Shown: piece by piece, positions 28,867 to 37,664 of the stretch
Layout of the letters: each line of letters opens with the position of its first letter
Position numbering within the stretch: the stretch's first letter is position 1
Assembly: GCF_024199925.1 (NCBI RefSeq)
Contig: NZ_JANADR010000001.1
Span: 2,542,001 to 2,606,000 of the forward strand
Origin: Bradyrhizobium sp. CCGUVB1N3
GTDB taxonomy: Bacteria > Pseudomonadota > Alphaproteobacteria > Rhizobiales > Xanthobacteraceae
Length of the DNA: 64,000 nt
Direction: 5' to 3'
The notes under the pieces: model-generated
Seen by the model: only the letters and a program-made list of their open reading frames with translations
Told to the model about the DNA's origin: nothing
The model's database searches: none
Position numbers and translations under genes: made by a program

Positions 28867-29856
28867 ATGATTCAGAAGAAGGCTTCGCTCGACGTCAAAG
28901 CCCTCGCCCGGGACGTCCGTTCCGGCAGCCGCGCGGCGCTCGCCCGCGCCATCACGCTGGTGGAGAGCCGGCGCGGCGACCATCAGACGGCCGCGCGCGA
29001 GCTGGTGCAGCAGCTGCTGCCGGACACCGGCAAGGCGGTCCGCGTCGGCATCACCGGCTCCCCGGGCGTCGGCAAATCCACCACCATCGACGCGCTCGGC
29101 GCGTATCTGATCGCGCAGGGCCACAAGGTCGCGGTGCTCGCGGTCGATCCGTCCTCGGCGCGCAGCGGCGGCTCGATCCTCGGCGACAAAACCCGGATGG
29201 CGCAGCTATCCGCGTCCGATCACGCTTATATTCGCCCGTCGCCGTCATCTGGCACGCTTGGCGGCGTCGCCGCCAAGACGCGCGAGGCGATGCTGCTTTG
29301 CGAGGCGGCCGGCTTCGACGTCGTGCTGGTCGAGACCGTCGGCATCGGCCAGTCCGAGACCGCGGTCTGCGACATGACCGATTTCTTCCTTGCCCTGATG
29401 CTGCCGGGCGGTGGCGACGAATTGCAGGGCATCAAGAAGGGCCTGGTCGAGCTCGCCGACATGATCGCGATCAACAAGGCCGACGGTGACAACCTCAAGC
29501 GCGCCAACATCACTGCCGCCGACTATCGCGGCGCGCTGCACATTCTGACGCCGCGCTCGGAGCATTGGCACCCGCCGGTCGAGACCTATTCGGCTCTGAC
29601 CGGCACCGGCATCGCAAAACTCTGGCAAAAGATCCTCGATCATCGCAAGGCGATGAGCGCATCGGGCGATTTCGCCGCGCGCCGGCGCGAACAGCAGGTG
29701 AAATGGATGTGGTCGATGCTGGAGCAGCGCATGCTGTCGCGGCTGCGCACCGAGGCCTCCGTCCGCGCCAGGGTGAAGAAGATCGAGGCCGAGGTGGCCG
29801 ATGGCCGCGTCACGCCGGCGCTCGCCGCCGAGCACATCATGGAGCTCCTGCAATGA
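28867..29856 (+). CDS. meaB: Methylmalonyl-CoA mutase-associated GTPase MeaB
   Basis: A 329-residue G3E-type P-loop GTPase that gates cobalamin loading and protects methylmalonyl-CoA mutase. The P-loop GSPGVGKS lies at 64-71, followed by VLAVDPSSARSGGSILGDKTRM, VETVGIGQSE (switch region) and NKADGDN for guanine recognition. A C-terminal dimerisation helix region follows. It lies on the same strand as the mutase genes, separated by two unrelated genes. The pyroglutamyl-peptidase start overlaps its stop by 4 bp. Confidence 0.95.
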   Translation: MIQKKASLDVKALARDVRSGSRAALARAITLVESRRGDHQTAARELVQQLLPDTGKAVRVGITGSPGVGKSTTIDALGAYLIAQGHKVAVLAVDPSSARSGGSILGDKTRMAQLSASDHAYIRPSPSSGTLGGVAAKTREAMLLCEAAGFDVVLVETVGIGQSETAVCDMTDFFLALMLPGGGDELQGIKKGLVELADMIAINKADGDNLKRANITAADYRGALHILTPRSEHWHPPVETYSALTGTGIAKLWQKILDHRKAMSASGDFAARRREQQVKWMWSMLEQRMLSRLRTEASVRARVKKIEAEVADGRVTPALAAEHIMELLQ

Positions 29857-30509
29857 GCGGCAAGCTTCGCGTCCTCCTCACCGGCTTTGGCCCGTTCCCC
29901 GGCGCGCCCTATAATCCGACGCAGCCGCTGGTCGCGCGGCTGTCGCGGCTGCGCCGTCCGGCGTTCGACGGTGTCGAGCTTAAGACCCACATCTTCCCGG
30001 TGACCTATGCCGCGGTCGACCGGCAATTGCCGGAGGTGCTCGCAAGGGTGAGGCCCGATGCGCTTCTGATGTTCGGCCTCGCCGCACGCACCTCATACCT
30101 GCGCATCGAGACCCGCGCGCGCAACGCCGTCACCATGCTCTGGCCCGATGCCGCCAATACCCGTTCCCGCAAAGGCGCGATCGCAGCGAACGCGGACGCG
30201 ATGCTGTTCGGCCCCCACACCGCAAAGCTCCTGCGGGCCGCGCGACTGACCGGGATCGACGCGCGGGCCTCGCGCGATGCCGGCGCCTATCTCTGCAACT
30301 ATCTGAGCTGGCGTGCGATCGAGAGCGTGAACGCCGGCGGGCCAAAGCTTGCCGCGTTCATCCACATCCCGCTGTTGGCGCGCAGTGGCGCGTCGCGGCG
30401 CAAGGGAGCGCCGCGCATCACGCTGGAGGAGCTGGTCGATGCCGGCGAAGCGATGCTGATGGAGATGGTGCGATCGGCGCGCCGTGACGCGGCTGCGCGG
30501 GGTGGGTAA
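29853..30509 (+). CDS. Pyroglutamyl-peptidase I-like (C15) cysteine peptidase
   Basis: A 218-residue cytoplasmic peptidase that would remove N-terminal pyroglutamate. The opening VLLTGFGPFPGAPYNPTQPL is the family signature. The catalytic triad is plausible: Glu86 in RIETRARN, Cys148 in GAYLCNYLSW and His171 in AAFIHIPL. It overlaps the meaB stop (ATGA at 29853) and so is translationally coupled, although no functional link with MeaB is known. The length is normal. Confidence 0.88.
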   Translation: MSGKLRVLLTGFGPFPGAPYNPTQPLVARLSRLRRPAFDGVELKTHIFPVTYAAVDRQLPEVLARVRPDALLMFGLAARTSYLRIETRARNAVTMLWPDAANTRSRKGAIAANADAMLFGPHTAKLLRAARLTGIDARASRDAGAYLCNYLSWRAIESVNAGGPKLAAFIHIPLLARSGASRRKGAPRITLEELVDAGEAMLMEMVRSARRDAAARGG

Positions 30510-30615
30510 ACATTTAACCCTACCTGCAACAATCGTCCGGCGGCCGGCCGCCCTGCCCCATTTCTGCGCTACCTAACGCTCGCGGATGCGTCCCGCGTCC
30601 GCCGGAGGACGCGTT

Positions 30616-31986
30616 ATGGACCTCAATCGCCGCCATCTCATCGGAGCTTCCACCGCCGGCATTGCCGGTGCGCTGGCCATGCCTGTCGATGCCGCGCGCG
30701 CAGCCCCCCTGACGTCCGTGCTGGGACGCGATGCCACGCAATATGGTGTGCGGCCCGGCAGCAGCGAGGACCAGACGCGCGCGCTCCAGCGCGCCATCGA
30801 CGACGCCGCGCGTGCGCAGGTGCCGCTGGCGCTGCCGCCCGGCATCTACCGCACCGGTCTGCTGCGGCTGCAAAACGGCTCGCAACTCGTCGGCGTGCGC
30901 GGTGCCACGAAACTTGTCTTCACCGGTGGTCCTTCGATGGTCCTCAGCGAAGGCGCGGGCTCGATCGGCCTCGCCGGTATCACTTTCGACGGCGGCGGCA
31001 TTGCGCTGCCGATACGCCGCGGCCTCATCCAATGTCTCGGCGGACGCGACGTCCGCGTTCTCGATTGCGAGATCACGGGCTCCGGCGGCAGCGGCGTCTG
31101 GCTCGAGCAGATCGCCGGAGACATCTCGGGCAATATCTTCACCAACATCGCCGTGACGGCTGTGGTCTCGTTCGATGCCAAGGGACTCATCGTCTCGCGC
31201 AACACGATTCTCGGCACCAACGATAATGGCATCGAGATCCTGCGCACCGCCATTGGCGACGACGGCACGCTGGTCGCCGACAACCGCATCGAGAACATCA
31301 AGGCCGGCCCCGGCGGCTCCGGACAATACGGCAACGCCATCAACGCATTCCGCGCCGGCAACGTGATCGTGCGCGGCAACCGCATCAACAATTGCGACTA
31401 CTCGGCAGTACGCGGCAATTCGGCCTCCAACATCCAGATATCAGGCAACAGCGTCAGCAACGTGCGCGAAGTCGCGCTCTATTCGGAGTTCTCGTTCGAG
31501 GCTGCGGTGATTGCCAACAACACGGTCGATGGCGCCGCAGTCGGCGTCTCCGTCTGCAATTTCAACGAAGGCGGCCGCATCGCGGTGGTCCAGGGCAACA
31601 TCATTCGCAACCTGATCCCGAAACGGCCGATCGGCACCGCGCCGGACGACGATGCCGGCGTCGGCATCTATGTCGAGGCGGACACCTCCGTCACCGGCAA
31701 CGTGATCGAGAACGCGCCGTCCTACGGCATCGTCGCCGGCTGGGGCAAATATCTGCGCGATGTCGCGATCTCGGGCAACGTGATCCGCAAGGCGCTCGCC
31801 GGCATCGGCGTGTCCGTCGTGCCGGGCGCCGGCACAGCGCTCGTCAACAACAACATGATCTCCGAGACCCCGCTCGGCGCCGTCGTCGGCCTCGACCACG
31901 CGCGAACAGTCACGACGGATCTCGCAGCCGACGGCGCGCAGCGGTTTGCACAGGTGGTGGTCGGCGGAAACGCGGTGAGGCGGTGA
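30616..31986 (+). CDS. TIGR03808 family Tat-exported parallel beta-helix protein
   Basis: A 456-residue protein with a Tat-type signal (NRRHLIGASTAGIAGALAMP, residues 4-23), then a pectate-lyase-like right-handed beta-helix built of repeated G-N-x-I/V coils (for example GNIFTNIAV, SRNTILGTNDNGIEIL, SGNSVSNVREVALYSEF). This is the TIGR03808 family, a folded Tat substrate seen in Rhizobiales. The ATG at 30616 is used because it positions the twin arginines correctly. It is convergent with the TIGR03809 gene 21 bp away, its usual neighbour. The substrate is unknown, possibly a polysaccharide. Confidence 0.88.
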   Translation: MDLNRRHLIGASTAGIAGALAMPVDAARAAPLTSVLGRDATQYGVRPGSSEDQTRALQRAIDDAARAQVPLALPPGIYRTGLLRLQNGSQLVGVRGATKLVFTGGPSMVLSEGAGSIGLAGITFDGGGIALPIRRGLIQCLGGRDVRVLDCEITGSGGSGVWLEQIAGDISGNIFTNIAVTAVVSFDAKGLIVSRNTILGTNDNGIEILRTAIGDDGTLVADNRIENIKAGPGGSGQYGNAINAFRAGNVIVRGNRINNCDYSAVRGNSASNIQISGNSVSNVREVALYSEFSFEAAVIANNTVDGAAVGVSVCNFNEGGRIAVVQGNIIRNLIPKRPIGTAPDDDAGVGIYVEADTSVTGNVIENAPSYGIVAGWGKYLRDVAISGNVIRKALAGIGVSVVPGAGTALVNNNMISETPLGAVVGLDHARTVTTDLAADGAQRFAQVVVGGNAVRR

Positions 31987-32007
31987 GCCCGGGGTCGTCT
32001 CCGCCCC

Positions 32008-32505
32008 CTAAAACGCATTCCGCAGCAGCGGATATTTCGCTTCGATGCCGTCGAGGCTGAAGGTGAATTCGACGACGCGTTCGGGGATTGCAGGCGGAGG
32101 CCCGGGGGCGATCGGGGCTTCGGTAATCTCGGCGAGCCGTTCGGGCATGCCGGCAAGGCCGACAGGCACGACCGTTTCCGGCACAATGTGCACGGCCTTC
32201 GGCTGCACGGTCTGGGCGTGCTCGCGGCGCACCGTCTCGCGTGACAAGGCCGCCGGCGACCAGCCCAATGCCACCGTCCCGACGGGACTCATCGCCGGCA
32301 CGTCGGCGCCGTCGGCGAGCGCCCGCCAGGTCTGCACGGCGCGCTTGGCTTCCTGGATGTTTTCGAGAAAGGCGACTTCGGAGTGATAGCGGCGCCAGCG
32401 TCCGGTCTCGAACATTTCGGTGAGATGTTCCAGCCGCTGTTCGGCGAGCGCGCACCAGCGTTCCGCGATGTCGCGGCCGCGAGCCACGCCTTGGCGATGT
32501 GTCAT
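32008..32505 (-). CDS. TIGR03809 family protein
   Basis: A 165-residue soluble protein with the TIGR03809 pattern: RDIAERWCALAEQRLEHLTE and MFETGRWRRYHSEVAFLENI, then EAKRAVQTWRAL, a Pro-rich spacer, and a C-terminal FTFSLDGIEAKYPLLRNAF. The family is known from co-occurrence with TIGR03808, and here it is convergent with that gene. No enzymatic motif is seen. The N-terminal helices may form a coiled coil. The function is unknown. Confidence 0.85.
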   Translation of the reverse strand: MTHRQGVARGRDIAERWCALAEQRLEHLTEMFETGRWRRYHSEVAFLENIQEAKRAVQTWRALADGADVPAMSPVGTVALGWSPAALSRETVRREHAQTVQPKAVHIVPETVVPVGLAGMPERLAEITEAPIAPGPPPAIPERVVEFTFSLDGIEAKYPLLRNAF

Positions 32506-32996
32506 GAACCAGCCCGTCAGGAGAGAACCACGGACGCGTGACGCAACGCAGACGAATCAATTTAGACGTGACGGGATTATTTTGTGGAAAAGTTTTGACT
32601 TGTCCAGCGACGACGCAAATTTCGGGGCGAAATTCCGTAGTGGTGCGGAGATTTCGCGGGCTTTCGTCGTCAAGCCCCGCACAAGCATGGCGGTCTTGCA
32701 GCGCAAGTGCGCGAGGCGATTCGCAAACATCATCTGTGCTGACTCAACCCGGAGCTGAACGGCGGGGAGCTTCGGAGATCGAGAGATCGAGAGCCCAAAA
32801 AGAAAAGACCCGTCCGGGGGGACAACCGGACGGGTCAAGCCATATGGGCGCTTGGGGTGGATGGGCGCTCGCGCCTGATATGACTGATGGGGAGGGATGA
32901 CCGCTCCCACATCATTTGGTCGTGGCACAGGGCCGAACGTTCAAAACCCGTCGCGTGATTTTTTAACCTTCGCAGCCCGCGCAGCCTTGCGCGCAA
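32506..32996. other. Gene-free interval with a terminator
   Basis: A 491-bp interval with no supported gene. It contains the promoter region of the TIGR03809 gene at its left end, an AT-richer patch near 32555-32610, and the strong terminator of the protease operon at 32796-32836. The minus-strand frame 32557-32928 spans that hairpin and is rejected. Confidence 0.5.
32796..32836 (-). terminator. Intrinsic terminator of the sigma/anti-sigma/protease operon
   Basis: On the minus strand a perfect 11-bp stem (32836-32826 with 32817-32807) and an 8-nt loop are followed by a U-rich tail (TTTTCTTTTTGGG). It lies 160 bp after the protease stop. On the plus strand there is no T-run, so it acts for the leftward operon only. 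Confidence 0.85.
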
Positions 32997-34691
32997 CTAT
33001 CGCGCGGCAGGTCTATCCGCTTGAGAAAGCGTGGATTTGTCGGCGGCGCCGGAAAGCGAGGGTTGCTCCAGCGCGCGTGTTCCAGGCTCTTCGCGACGTT
33101 CCGACGCATCTTCACGTTTTGTTGTTCCCGGCACCGCCGCAACCGGCGTCGCACCGTCGACGGCAACCGCCATGACCGCGGCATAAGCATCGGGCTCACC
33201 GTCCCCGAACAGATCGTCGCGGCCCGGCGTTCCCAGGTCGCGGGCGGTCTTTACGAGCGTCAGGCGCAGCGCTTCCGGCTTCAAAGCGTAGTTGCGCTCC
33301 AGAAGCAGCGCGGCGACGCCCGAGACATAGGCCGCCGAGAACGAGGTGCCCGACGTCATCTGGTATTTGCCATCCGGCGCCGGAAGGAAGATGTCGACGC
33401 CGGGCGCGGCGAGCGCGATGTGGCTGCCGCGATTGGATGCGGAGAACAGCTTGTCCTGCGCATCGGTCGCGCTGACCGCGATCACGTTGGGATTGGCCGC
33501 GGGATAGAGCGGCGGAGATTTCGCACCGGCATTGCCGGCCGCCGCGATCAGCACCAGCCCGCGCGCGGCGGTCGCCGCGATGGCGCGCTCGATCACCGCG
33601 TCCTTCGGCCCGGCAAAGCTCATATTGACGATCTGCGCGCCGTGCTCGGCGGCGTAGTTCAGCGATCTCAGGATCACGTAGGATGAACTCTCGGCGCCCC
33701 CCGTGGTGCCGCCGAAGGCGCGGATCGCGATGATGCGCGCCTCGGGCGCGCTCCCCATCAGACGGGCATGCGACACGATCGCGCCGGCGATGCCGGTGCC
33801 GTGAACGTGCGGCCCTTCCTTGCTGCCGAGCGCGTCGAAATTGTCCGCGATTGAATTGGCAAGCTCGGGATGGCTGGTGTCGATCCCGGAATCGATCACC
33901 GCGACCGTGACGTTCGCGCCATGCACCAGCATATGTGCCTCCGGCAGGCGGAGCTTTGCCAGCACATATTGCGCGGGGTCGCCTTCCGCAGGCACGCGCG
34001 CCTTCTGGTCCTGGAGCATGTAACGGAAATTCGGCTGCACCGAGCGCACGCCGTTCGCAGCGGCGAATTCGCGGCGCGCGGTGTCGTAGGACCGGCCGTC
34101 GGTGATGCGGAACAGCCCGATGGTGGCGCCGATCAGCGGAAAGCTTTCCGACGCAATGCGGGTCAGGCCGTGGCTGCGCGCAAGCGCGTCGGCATCGGCC
34201 GTCGAAAGGTTGCTGTCGAGCTCGGCCACGAACTCATTGGCGAAACTGCGCGACGTGGTGGCGGCCTGCGCCGTGCTCCGGCCCGAATTGCCGGCGCCGT
34301 TCTTGCCAGATTTCCCCGAACCGCCACCGGCAGCATTCGGCTGGCCCAGGCATTCGCCGTCGGCGTCGGGCGCGCTACAGGCCGGATAGAGATTGGGCGA
34401 ATAGCGTACGTATGGCAGCAACGCCGTGTGGGCCATGCGCGCCGTCAGCCGGGGCACCACCCTGGGTCCGCGATCGACGCTGGTTACCGCCCGCCCGGTG
34501 ACGACGGGACTGCCGCGCCCCGTCACCGTCGGGCTGATGGTCGGCACGCGGGAAGGAATGCTGATTGTCGGCGTGCGCATGATCGCCTGCGCGTGCGCGA
34601 CCTCGCCGCCGAAAGCACCAATCAAGAGAATCGCGCCCACCGACGAAGCGCAGGCGCCCGCTCTCGACACGCTTTCGGACTTGCGCTTCAT
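32997..34691 (-). CDS. Secreted subtilisin-like serine protease (S8)
   Basis: A 564-residue exported protease. A signal peptide (about 1-36, ending VAHAQA) is followed by a Pro/Thr-rich spacer and a Gly/Ser/Lys-rich linker (115-145). A propeptide-like domain (about 152-224) ends in QPNFRYML. The catalytic domain (about 240-480) has Asp267 in VIDSGID, His297 in HVHGTG, the oxyanion Asn387 in AAAGNAG and Ser450 in SGTSFSAAYVSG. The start at 34691 gives the signal peptide; the longer frame is within the anti-sigma gene. It lies 13 bp after the anti-sigma gene in one operon, so its expression probably depends on the ECF sigma factor. Confidence 0.92.
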   Translation of the reverse strand: MKRKSESVSRAGACASSVGAILLIGAFGGEVAHAQAIMRTPTISIPSRVPTISPTVTGRGSPVVTGRAVTSVDRGPRVVPRLTARMAHTALLPYVRYSPNLYPACSAPDADGECLGQPNAAGGGSGKSGKNGAGNSGRSTAQAATTSRSFANEFVAELDSNLSTADADALARSHGLTRIASESFPLIGATIGLFRITDGRSYDTARREFAAANGVRSVQPNFRYMLQDQKARVPAEGDPAQYVLAKLRLPEAHMLVHGANVTVAVIDSGIDTSHPELANSIADNFDALGSKEGPHVHGTGIAGAIVSHARLMGSAPEARIIAIRAFGGTTGGAESSSYVILRSLNYAAEHGAQIVNMSFAGPKDAVIERAIAATAARGLVLIAAAGNAGAKSPPLYPAANPNVIAVSATDAQDKLFSASNRGSHIALAAPGVDIFLPAPDGKYQMTSGTSFSAAYVSGVAALLLERNYALKPEALRLTLVKTARDLGTPGRDDLFGDGEPDAYAAVMAVAVDGATPVAAVPGTTKREDASERREEPGTRALEQPSLSGAADKSTLSQADRPAAR

Positions 34692-34704
34692 GTCTCTCGG
34701 GCGC

Positions 34705-35403
34705 TTAAGGCGCCGCCACGGCGAGGTTGACGATCTTCTCGCGCTGCATCCTGCCGAGCAGCGAGGCAAGCTCGTCGTTGTTCATCGCCTTGTTGAACTG
34801 GAGGCGGAACATGCCGCCCTTGGCGCCGTCGACGATCGAGGCCTGGTAGCTGTCGAGCAGCGTGGTGATGTCAGCGATCCGCGCGTCCGGCGTGAACCGC
34901 ACCAGCGCATGCGCCGACGCCGCACGCGAGGCCCCGAGCTCGCGCGTGATCGGCTCATTCGTAGAGAGCGAGGCCGTCTGGAAGGTCGAGTTCTGGTTCT
35001 TCATCAGCACGGCGCCGATGACACCGGCCTGCAGCAGCAGCGCGATCACGCCGAGGCTCGCCGACCAGGCGAGCGTGCGCGGCGACAGGCTCGCGAAGAA
35101 GGTGGAGATGCGCGAGGAGAGCGACAGCGCGGTCGGCGCTCGCGCGGGCTCCGCGTCGATCGCCGCGAACAGCTTCTGCATCGCGCGGGCCGACGGAGCA
35201 CCGAGGCTCTCATTGAGATGGATAGTCTCTTCGTATTCGGTACGGATCGCGGCATATTGCCTGGCGAGATCCGGATCGCGGGCGAGCGCTTCCTCGACCC
35301 GGCGCGTATCGCGCGGATTCAGCGTGCCGGCAGCATGCCATGGCAGCAGCATCTCAATTTCACTGGGCTCTTGCTCCAGCATCTTCTTGCTCAATGCCAT
35401 CAT
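34705..35403 (-). CDS. Membrane anti-sigma factor with propeptide-like periplasmic domain
   Basis: A 232-residue single-pass protein. The N-terminal cytoplasmic domain (1-85; EIEMLLPWHAAGTLNPRDTR) looks like an anti-sigma domain but lacks the zinc-binding HxxxCxxC. One membrane helix lies at about 109-134. The periplasmic end (165-230: ALVRFTPDARIADITTLLDS, then GGMFRLQFN and DELASLLGRM) has the strand-helix-strand-helix rhythm of subtilase propeptides and resembles residues 152-224 of the adjacent protease. The ATG at 35403 overlaps the sigma stop (ATGA). It probably holds the ECF sigma factor inactive until an envelope signal. Confidence 0.8.
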   Translation of the reverse strand: MMALSKKMLEQEPSEIEMLLPWHAAGTLNPRDTRRVEEALARDPDLARQYAAIRTEYEETIHLNESLGAPSARAMQKLFAAIDAEPARAPTALSLSSRISTFFASLSPRTLAWSASLGVIALLLQAGVIGAVLMKNQNSTFQTASLSTNEPITRELGASRAASAHALVRFTPDARIADITTLLDSYQASIVDGAKGGMFRLQFNKAMNNDELASLLGRMQREKIVNLAVAAP

Positions 35404-35969
35404 GGCCAGCCTCGTTCTACGCCGGCTGCCTTGAGCAGATCGGCCAGTTTCTTGCGCGCATAGAACAAGCGCGTCTTCACGGTGTTCTCCGGTATTCCGA
35501 CGATTTCGGCCACCTCTTCCACGGACTTCTCGTGGTAGTAGACGAGATCGACGATTTCCCGATGTTCCGGCGACAGTGCCGTCAAACACTCTCGCAACGC
35601 TTCACTGGTATCCTTTTTCTGCACCGCCGTTTCCGGATCGTCGGACTGGTCCTCGATCGCGTTGGCGGCCTCTTCGTCCAGCTCAAGATCCTTCCTGCGC
35701 CGAAGCGCAGACAGGGCCTTGAATCGGGTGATTGCCAGCAGCCAGGTGGAAACAGCGGAACGTCCCTCGAACTTTCCGGCCTGACGCCAGACGTCGAGAA
35801 ACACCTCACTGATCAGGTCCTCAGCGACCTGCTCATCGCGCACGAGCCGGAGCCCGAAGCGATAGACCCTGACATGGTGCCGCCCGTACAGCACCTGCAT
35901 GGCGAGCCGGTCGCCTTGGGCGATCCGGGCGATCAGGACTTCGTCCGAAGCCGCCTGTGTCACGCTCAA
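35400..35969 (-). CDS. ECF-type RNA polymerase sigma factor
   Basis: A 189-residue sigma factor of the extracytoplasmic-function class. Region 2 is visible in LYGRHHVRVYRFGLRLVRDE and LISEVFLDVWRQAGKFEGRS (about 28-69), with the -10-recognition helix AVSTWLLAITRFKALSALRR. Region 4 (about 125-180) contains LSPEHREIVDLVYYHEKSVE and IPENTVKTRLFYARKKL. It is translationally coupled to the anti-sigma gene. The reported start is a TTG at 35969; a GTG two codons later at 35963 is as plausible. A stretch of up to 474 bp upstream should hold its promoter. Confidence 0.9.
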   Translation of the reverse strand: MSVTQAASDEVLIARIAQGDRLAMQVLYGRHHVRVYRFGLRLVRDEQVAEDLISEVFLDVWRQAGKFEGRSAVSTWLLAITRFKALSALRRRKDLELDEEAANAIEDQSDDPETAVQKKDTSEALRECLTALSPEHREIVDLVYYHEKSVEEVAEIVGIPENTVKTRLFYARKKLADLLKAAGVERGWP

Positions 35970-36443
35970 AGGCCGTCTCGCAAAGTTGGTCGGGTCGAAA
36001 CGGCAGGCGGTTCGACGGGTGGCGCAAGATTCTTCAACTTACCGCAGTCGTACGGGGACATGTGTGATGTGCCCCACATACGCGCGTTTTCTTGCAGCCC
36101 TTGGGGACATGCTGAAAATGGTAACATAATACTAGAACTTTTCCCTACGGAGCGCCCGCAGGCGCGGCGCGATCTTACCAAGCCTCGATCCATAACGCAG
36201 CCTTGCGCAGCGCATTCGCCGGCCAAAATGACTGTATCTCTGGACCTTACCGTTGACCTTATCCGTGGCCCATTACTTGACGCATTCCCCGGCCTATCGC
36301 CGACAATCCCTAATCGCTGGCTAATTTCCGTGTCGGATCAAGGCACTTACCCGGGCGCAGCGCCCGGATTCGCACCGCAAGGATACCAAACCTAAAGGCT
36401 TGCCACGTAGATTTTTGGACTGACATTCACCAATGGCAGGTTC
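35970..36443. other. Divergent regulatory region of the ECF operon and the GGDEF gene
   Basis: A 474-bp gap. An imperfect palindrome at 36055-36074 (GGGGACAT, spacer, ATGTGCCCC with a one-base bulge) is a candidate operator or hairpin for the sigma operon. At 36354-36369 there is a GC hairpin (CCGGGCG CA CGCCCGG-like). I could not find a clear ECF-type -35/-10 pair. No gene was supported. Confidence 0.4.
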
Positions 36444-37601
36444 ATGAGCACGGCCGCGACATCCATCCCGGAGCGGAATGCCGCAGAGGTCGCGGATCTC
36501 GTCCTGTCTCCCGACAAGGCCACGCCGGAAGTCGTCGCGCGCCGCATGCGGCAGCGGCGCCAGATGTATATCAGCCAGGTCGCGAGTTACTCGCTCGGCG
36601 CGTCCGTTCTGTTGCTCTATGCCTTTGACGGGGCGATCCCGATGATCGTGCCGTCCCTGTTCTGGCTCGGCGGACTGATGATCATCGGCAGCTTCGGGGT
36701 GCTGTCGGAGGCCGGCGTCGGCGAGCGCTACAGGGACCACTACCTCACCGTCTTCCAGATCTCGGCGCATATGGCGCTCCAGCTCATCTTCCTGCTGGCG
36801 GTGCCGACGATCGGGGTCGCCTTCATCAGCGTGCTGTTCCTGATCTTCGCCTTCGGCACGCTGCGCATGACCTCGCAGCAGGCGATGCTGACCTGGGCGC
36901 TCGCGACCATAGGGCTCGGCTTCGTCTTCCTGATCTCCGACCTGCCGATCGGCATGCCGGTGACGAGCCGGCTCGAGCGGCTTGCATCAATGCTGTGCTT
37001 CGTCCTGGTGATCGGCCAGTGCGCCTTCCTCGGCCTGTTCGGCAGCACGCTGCGCAAGATTCTGTACCAGCGCAGCATCGAGCTGAAGGCCGCCTATCAG
37101 CGTATCGAGGAGCTCGCGGAGCTCGACGAGCTCACCGGCTCGCTCAATCGCCGCTCGATCATGCGCGCGCTCGATGAGGAGATTGCCGGCGCGCGCGAGG
37201 CGAAAGCGCCCTGCTCGGCCGCACTCATCGATCTCGACTGGTTCAAGCGCATCAACGATGCCCATGGCCATCCGACCGGCGACGAGGTGCTGCGCACCTT
37301 CGCCATCACCATCTTCGCCAATATCCGCCCCAACGACCGCTTCGGCCGTTACGGCGGCGAGGAGTTCCTGCTGCTGATGCCGGAAACGTCGGGCGAAGCC
37401 GCCATGCGCATGCTTGACCGCCTGCGCTTGATCGTGGCCGAGCTCGACTGGAGCGCGTTCGCGCCCGGCATGCATGTGACGATTTCCGCAGGCGTCGCAG
37501 CGCTGCGCGACAATGATAATGCCGACTCATTTCTCGCGCGCGCCGACAGCGCGCTCTATTCCGCCAAGGCGCAAGGACGCAACCGCATTGCGACCAGTTG
37601 A
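36444..37601 (+). CDS. Membrane-bound diguanylate cyclase (GGDEF)
   Basis: A 385-residue enzyme making cyclic di-GMP. The N-terminal region (about 45-205) has six hydrophobic segments, a MASE-like sensor. The C-terminal GGDEF domain (about 225-385) includes ELDELTGSLNRRS, DLDWFKRINDAHGH and the active-site loop GGEEF at 304-308. The allosteric inhibition site RxxD is present (RPND, five residues before GGEEF), so product feedback is likely. No EAL domain is present. It precedes a DUF2336 gene by 63 bp on the same strand. Confidence 0.92.
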   Translation: MSTAATSIPERNAAEVADLVLSPDKATPEVVARRMRQRRQMYISQVASYSLGASVLLLYAFDGAIPMIVPSLFWLGGLMIIGSFGVLSEAGVGERYRDHYLTVFQISAHMALQLIFLLAVPTIGVAFISVLFLIFAFGTLRMTSQQAMLTWALATIGLGFVFLISDLPIGMPVTSRLERLASMLCFVLVIGQCAFLGLFGSTLRKILYQRSIELKAAYQRIEELAELDELTGSLNRRSIMRALDEEIAGAREAKAPCSAALIDLDWFKRINDAHGHPTGDEVLRTFAITIFANIRPNDRFGRYGGEEFLLLMPETSGEAAMRMLDRLRLIVAELDWSAFAPGMHVTISAGVAALRDNDNADSFLARADSALYSAKAQGRNRIATS

Positions 37602-37614
37602 CCAATCCATTTTT

Positions 37615-37643
37615 GTCCGGCGGCGCTGAAAGAACCGCCGGAC
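37615..37643 (+). repeat. 9-bp hairpin in the leader of the second DUF2336 gene
   Basis: GTCCGGCGG (37615-37623) pairs perfectly with CCGCCGGAC (37635-37643) around an 11-nt loop. It lies between the GGDEF stop and the DUF2336 start (37665). There is no T-run, so it is either a weak attenuating structure or mRNA-stability hairpin. Confidence 0.5.
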
Positions 37644-37664
37644 CTAACGCTCCAGGACAGGGCC

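Noticed and set aside
32557..32928. A 123-residue minus-strand frame
   Set aside because: It would span the strong terminator hairpin at 32796-32836 and has no recognisable domain.
35970..36130. An EcfG-type or sigma-F-type promoter for the protease operon
   Set aside because: Candidate -35-like pieces (GTAAG, GTCGAAC) did not fall at the right distance from a -10, so I could not support a promoter call.
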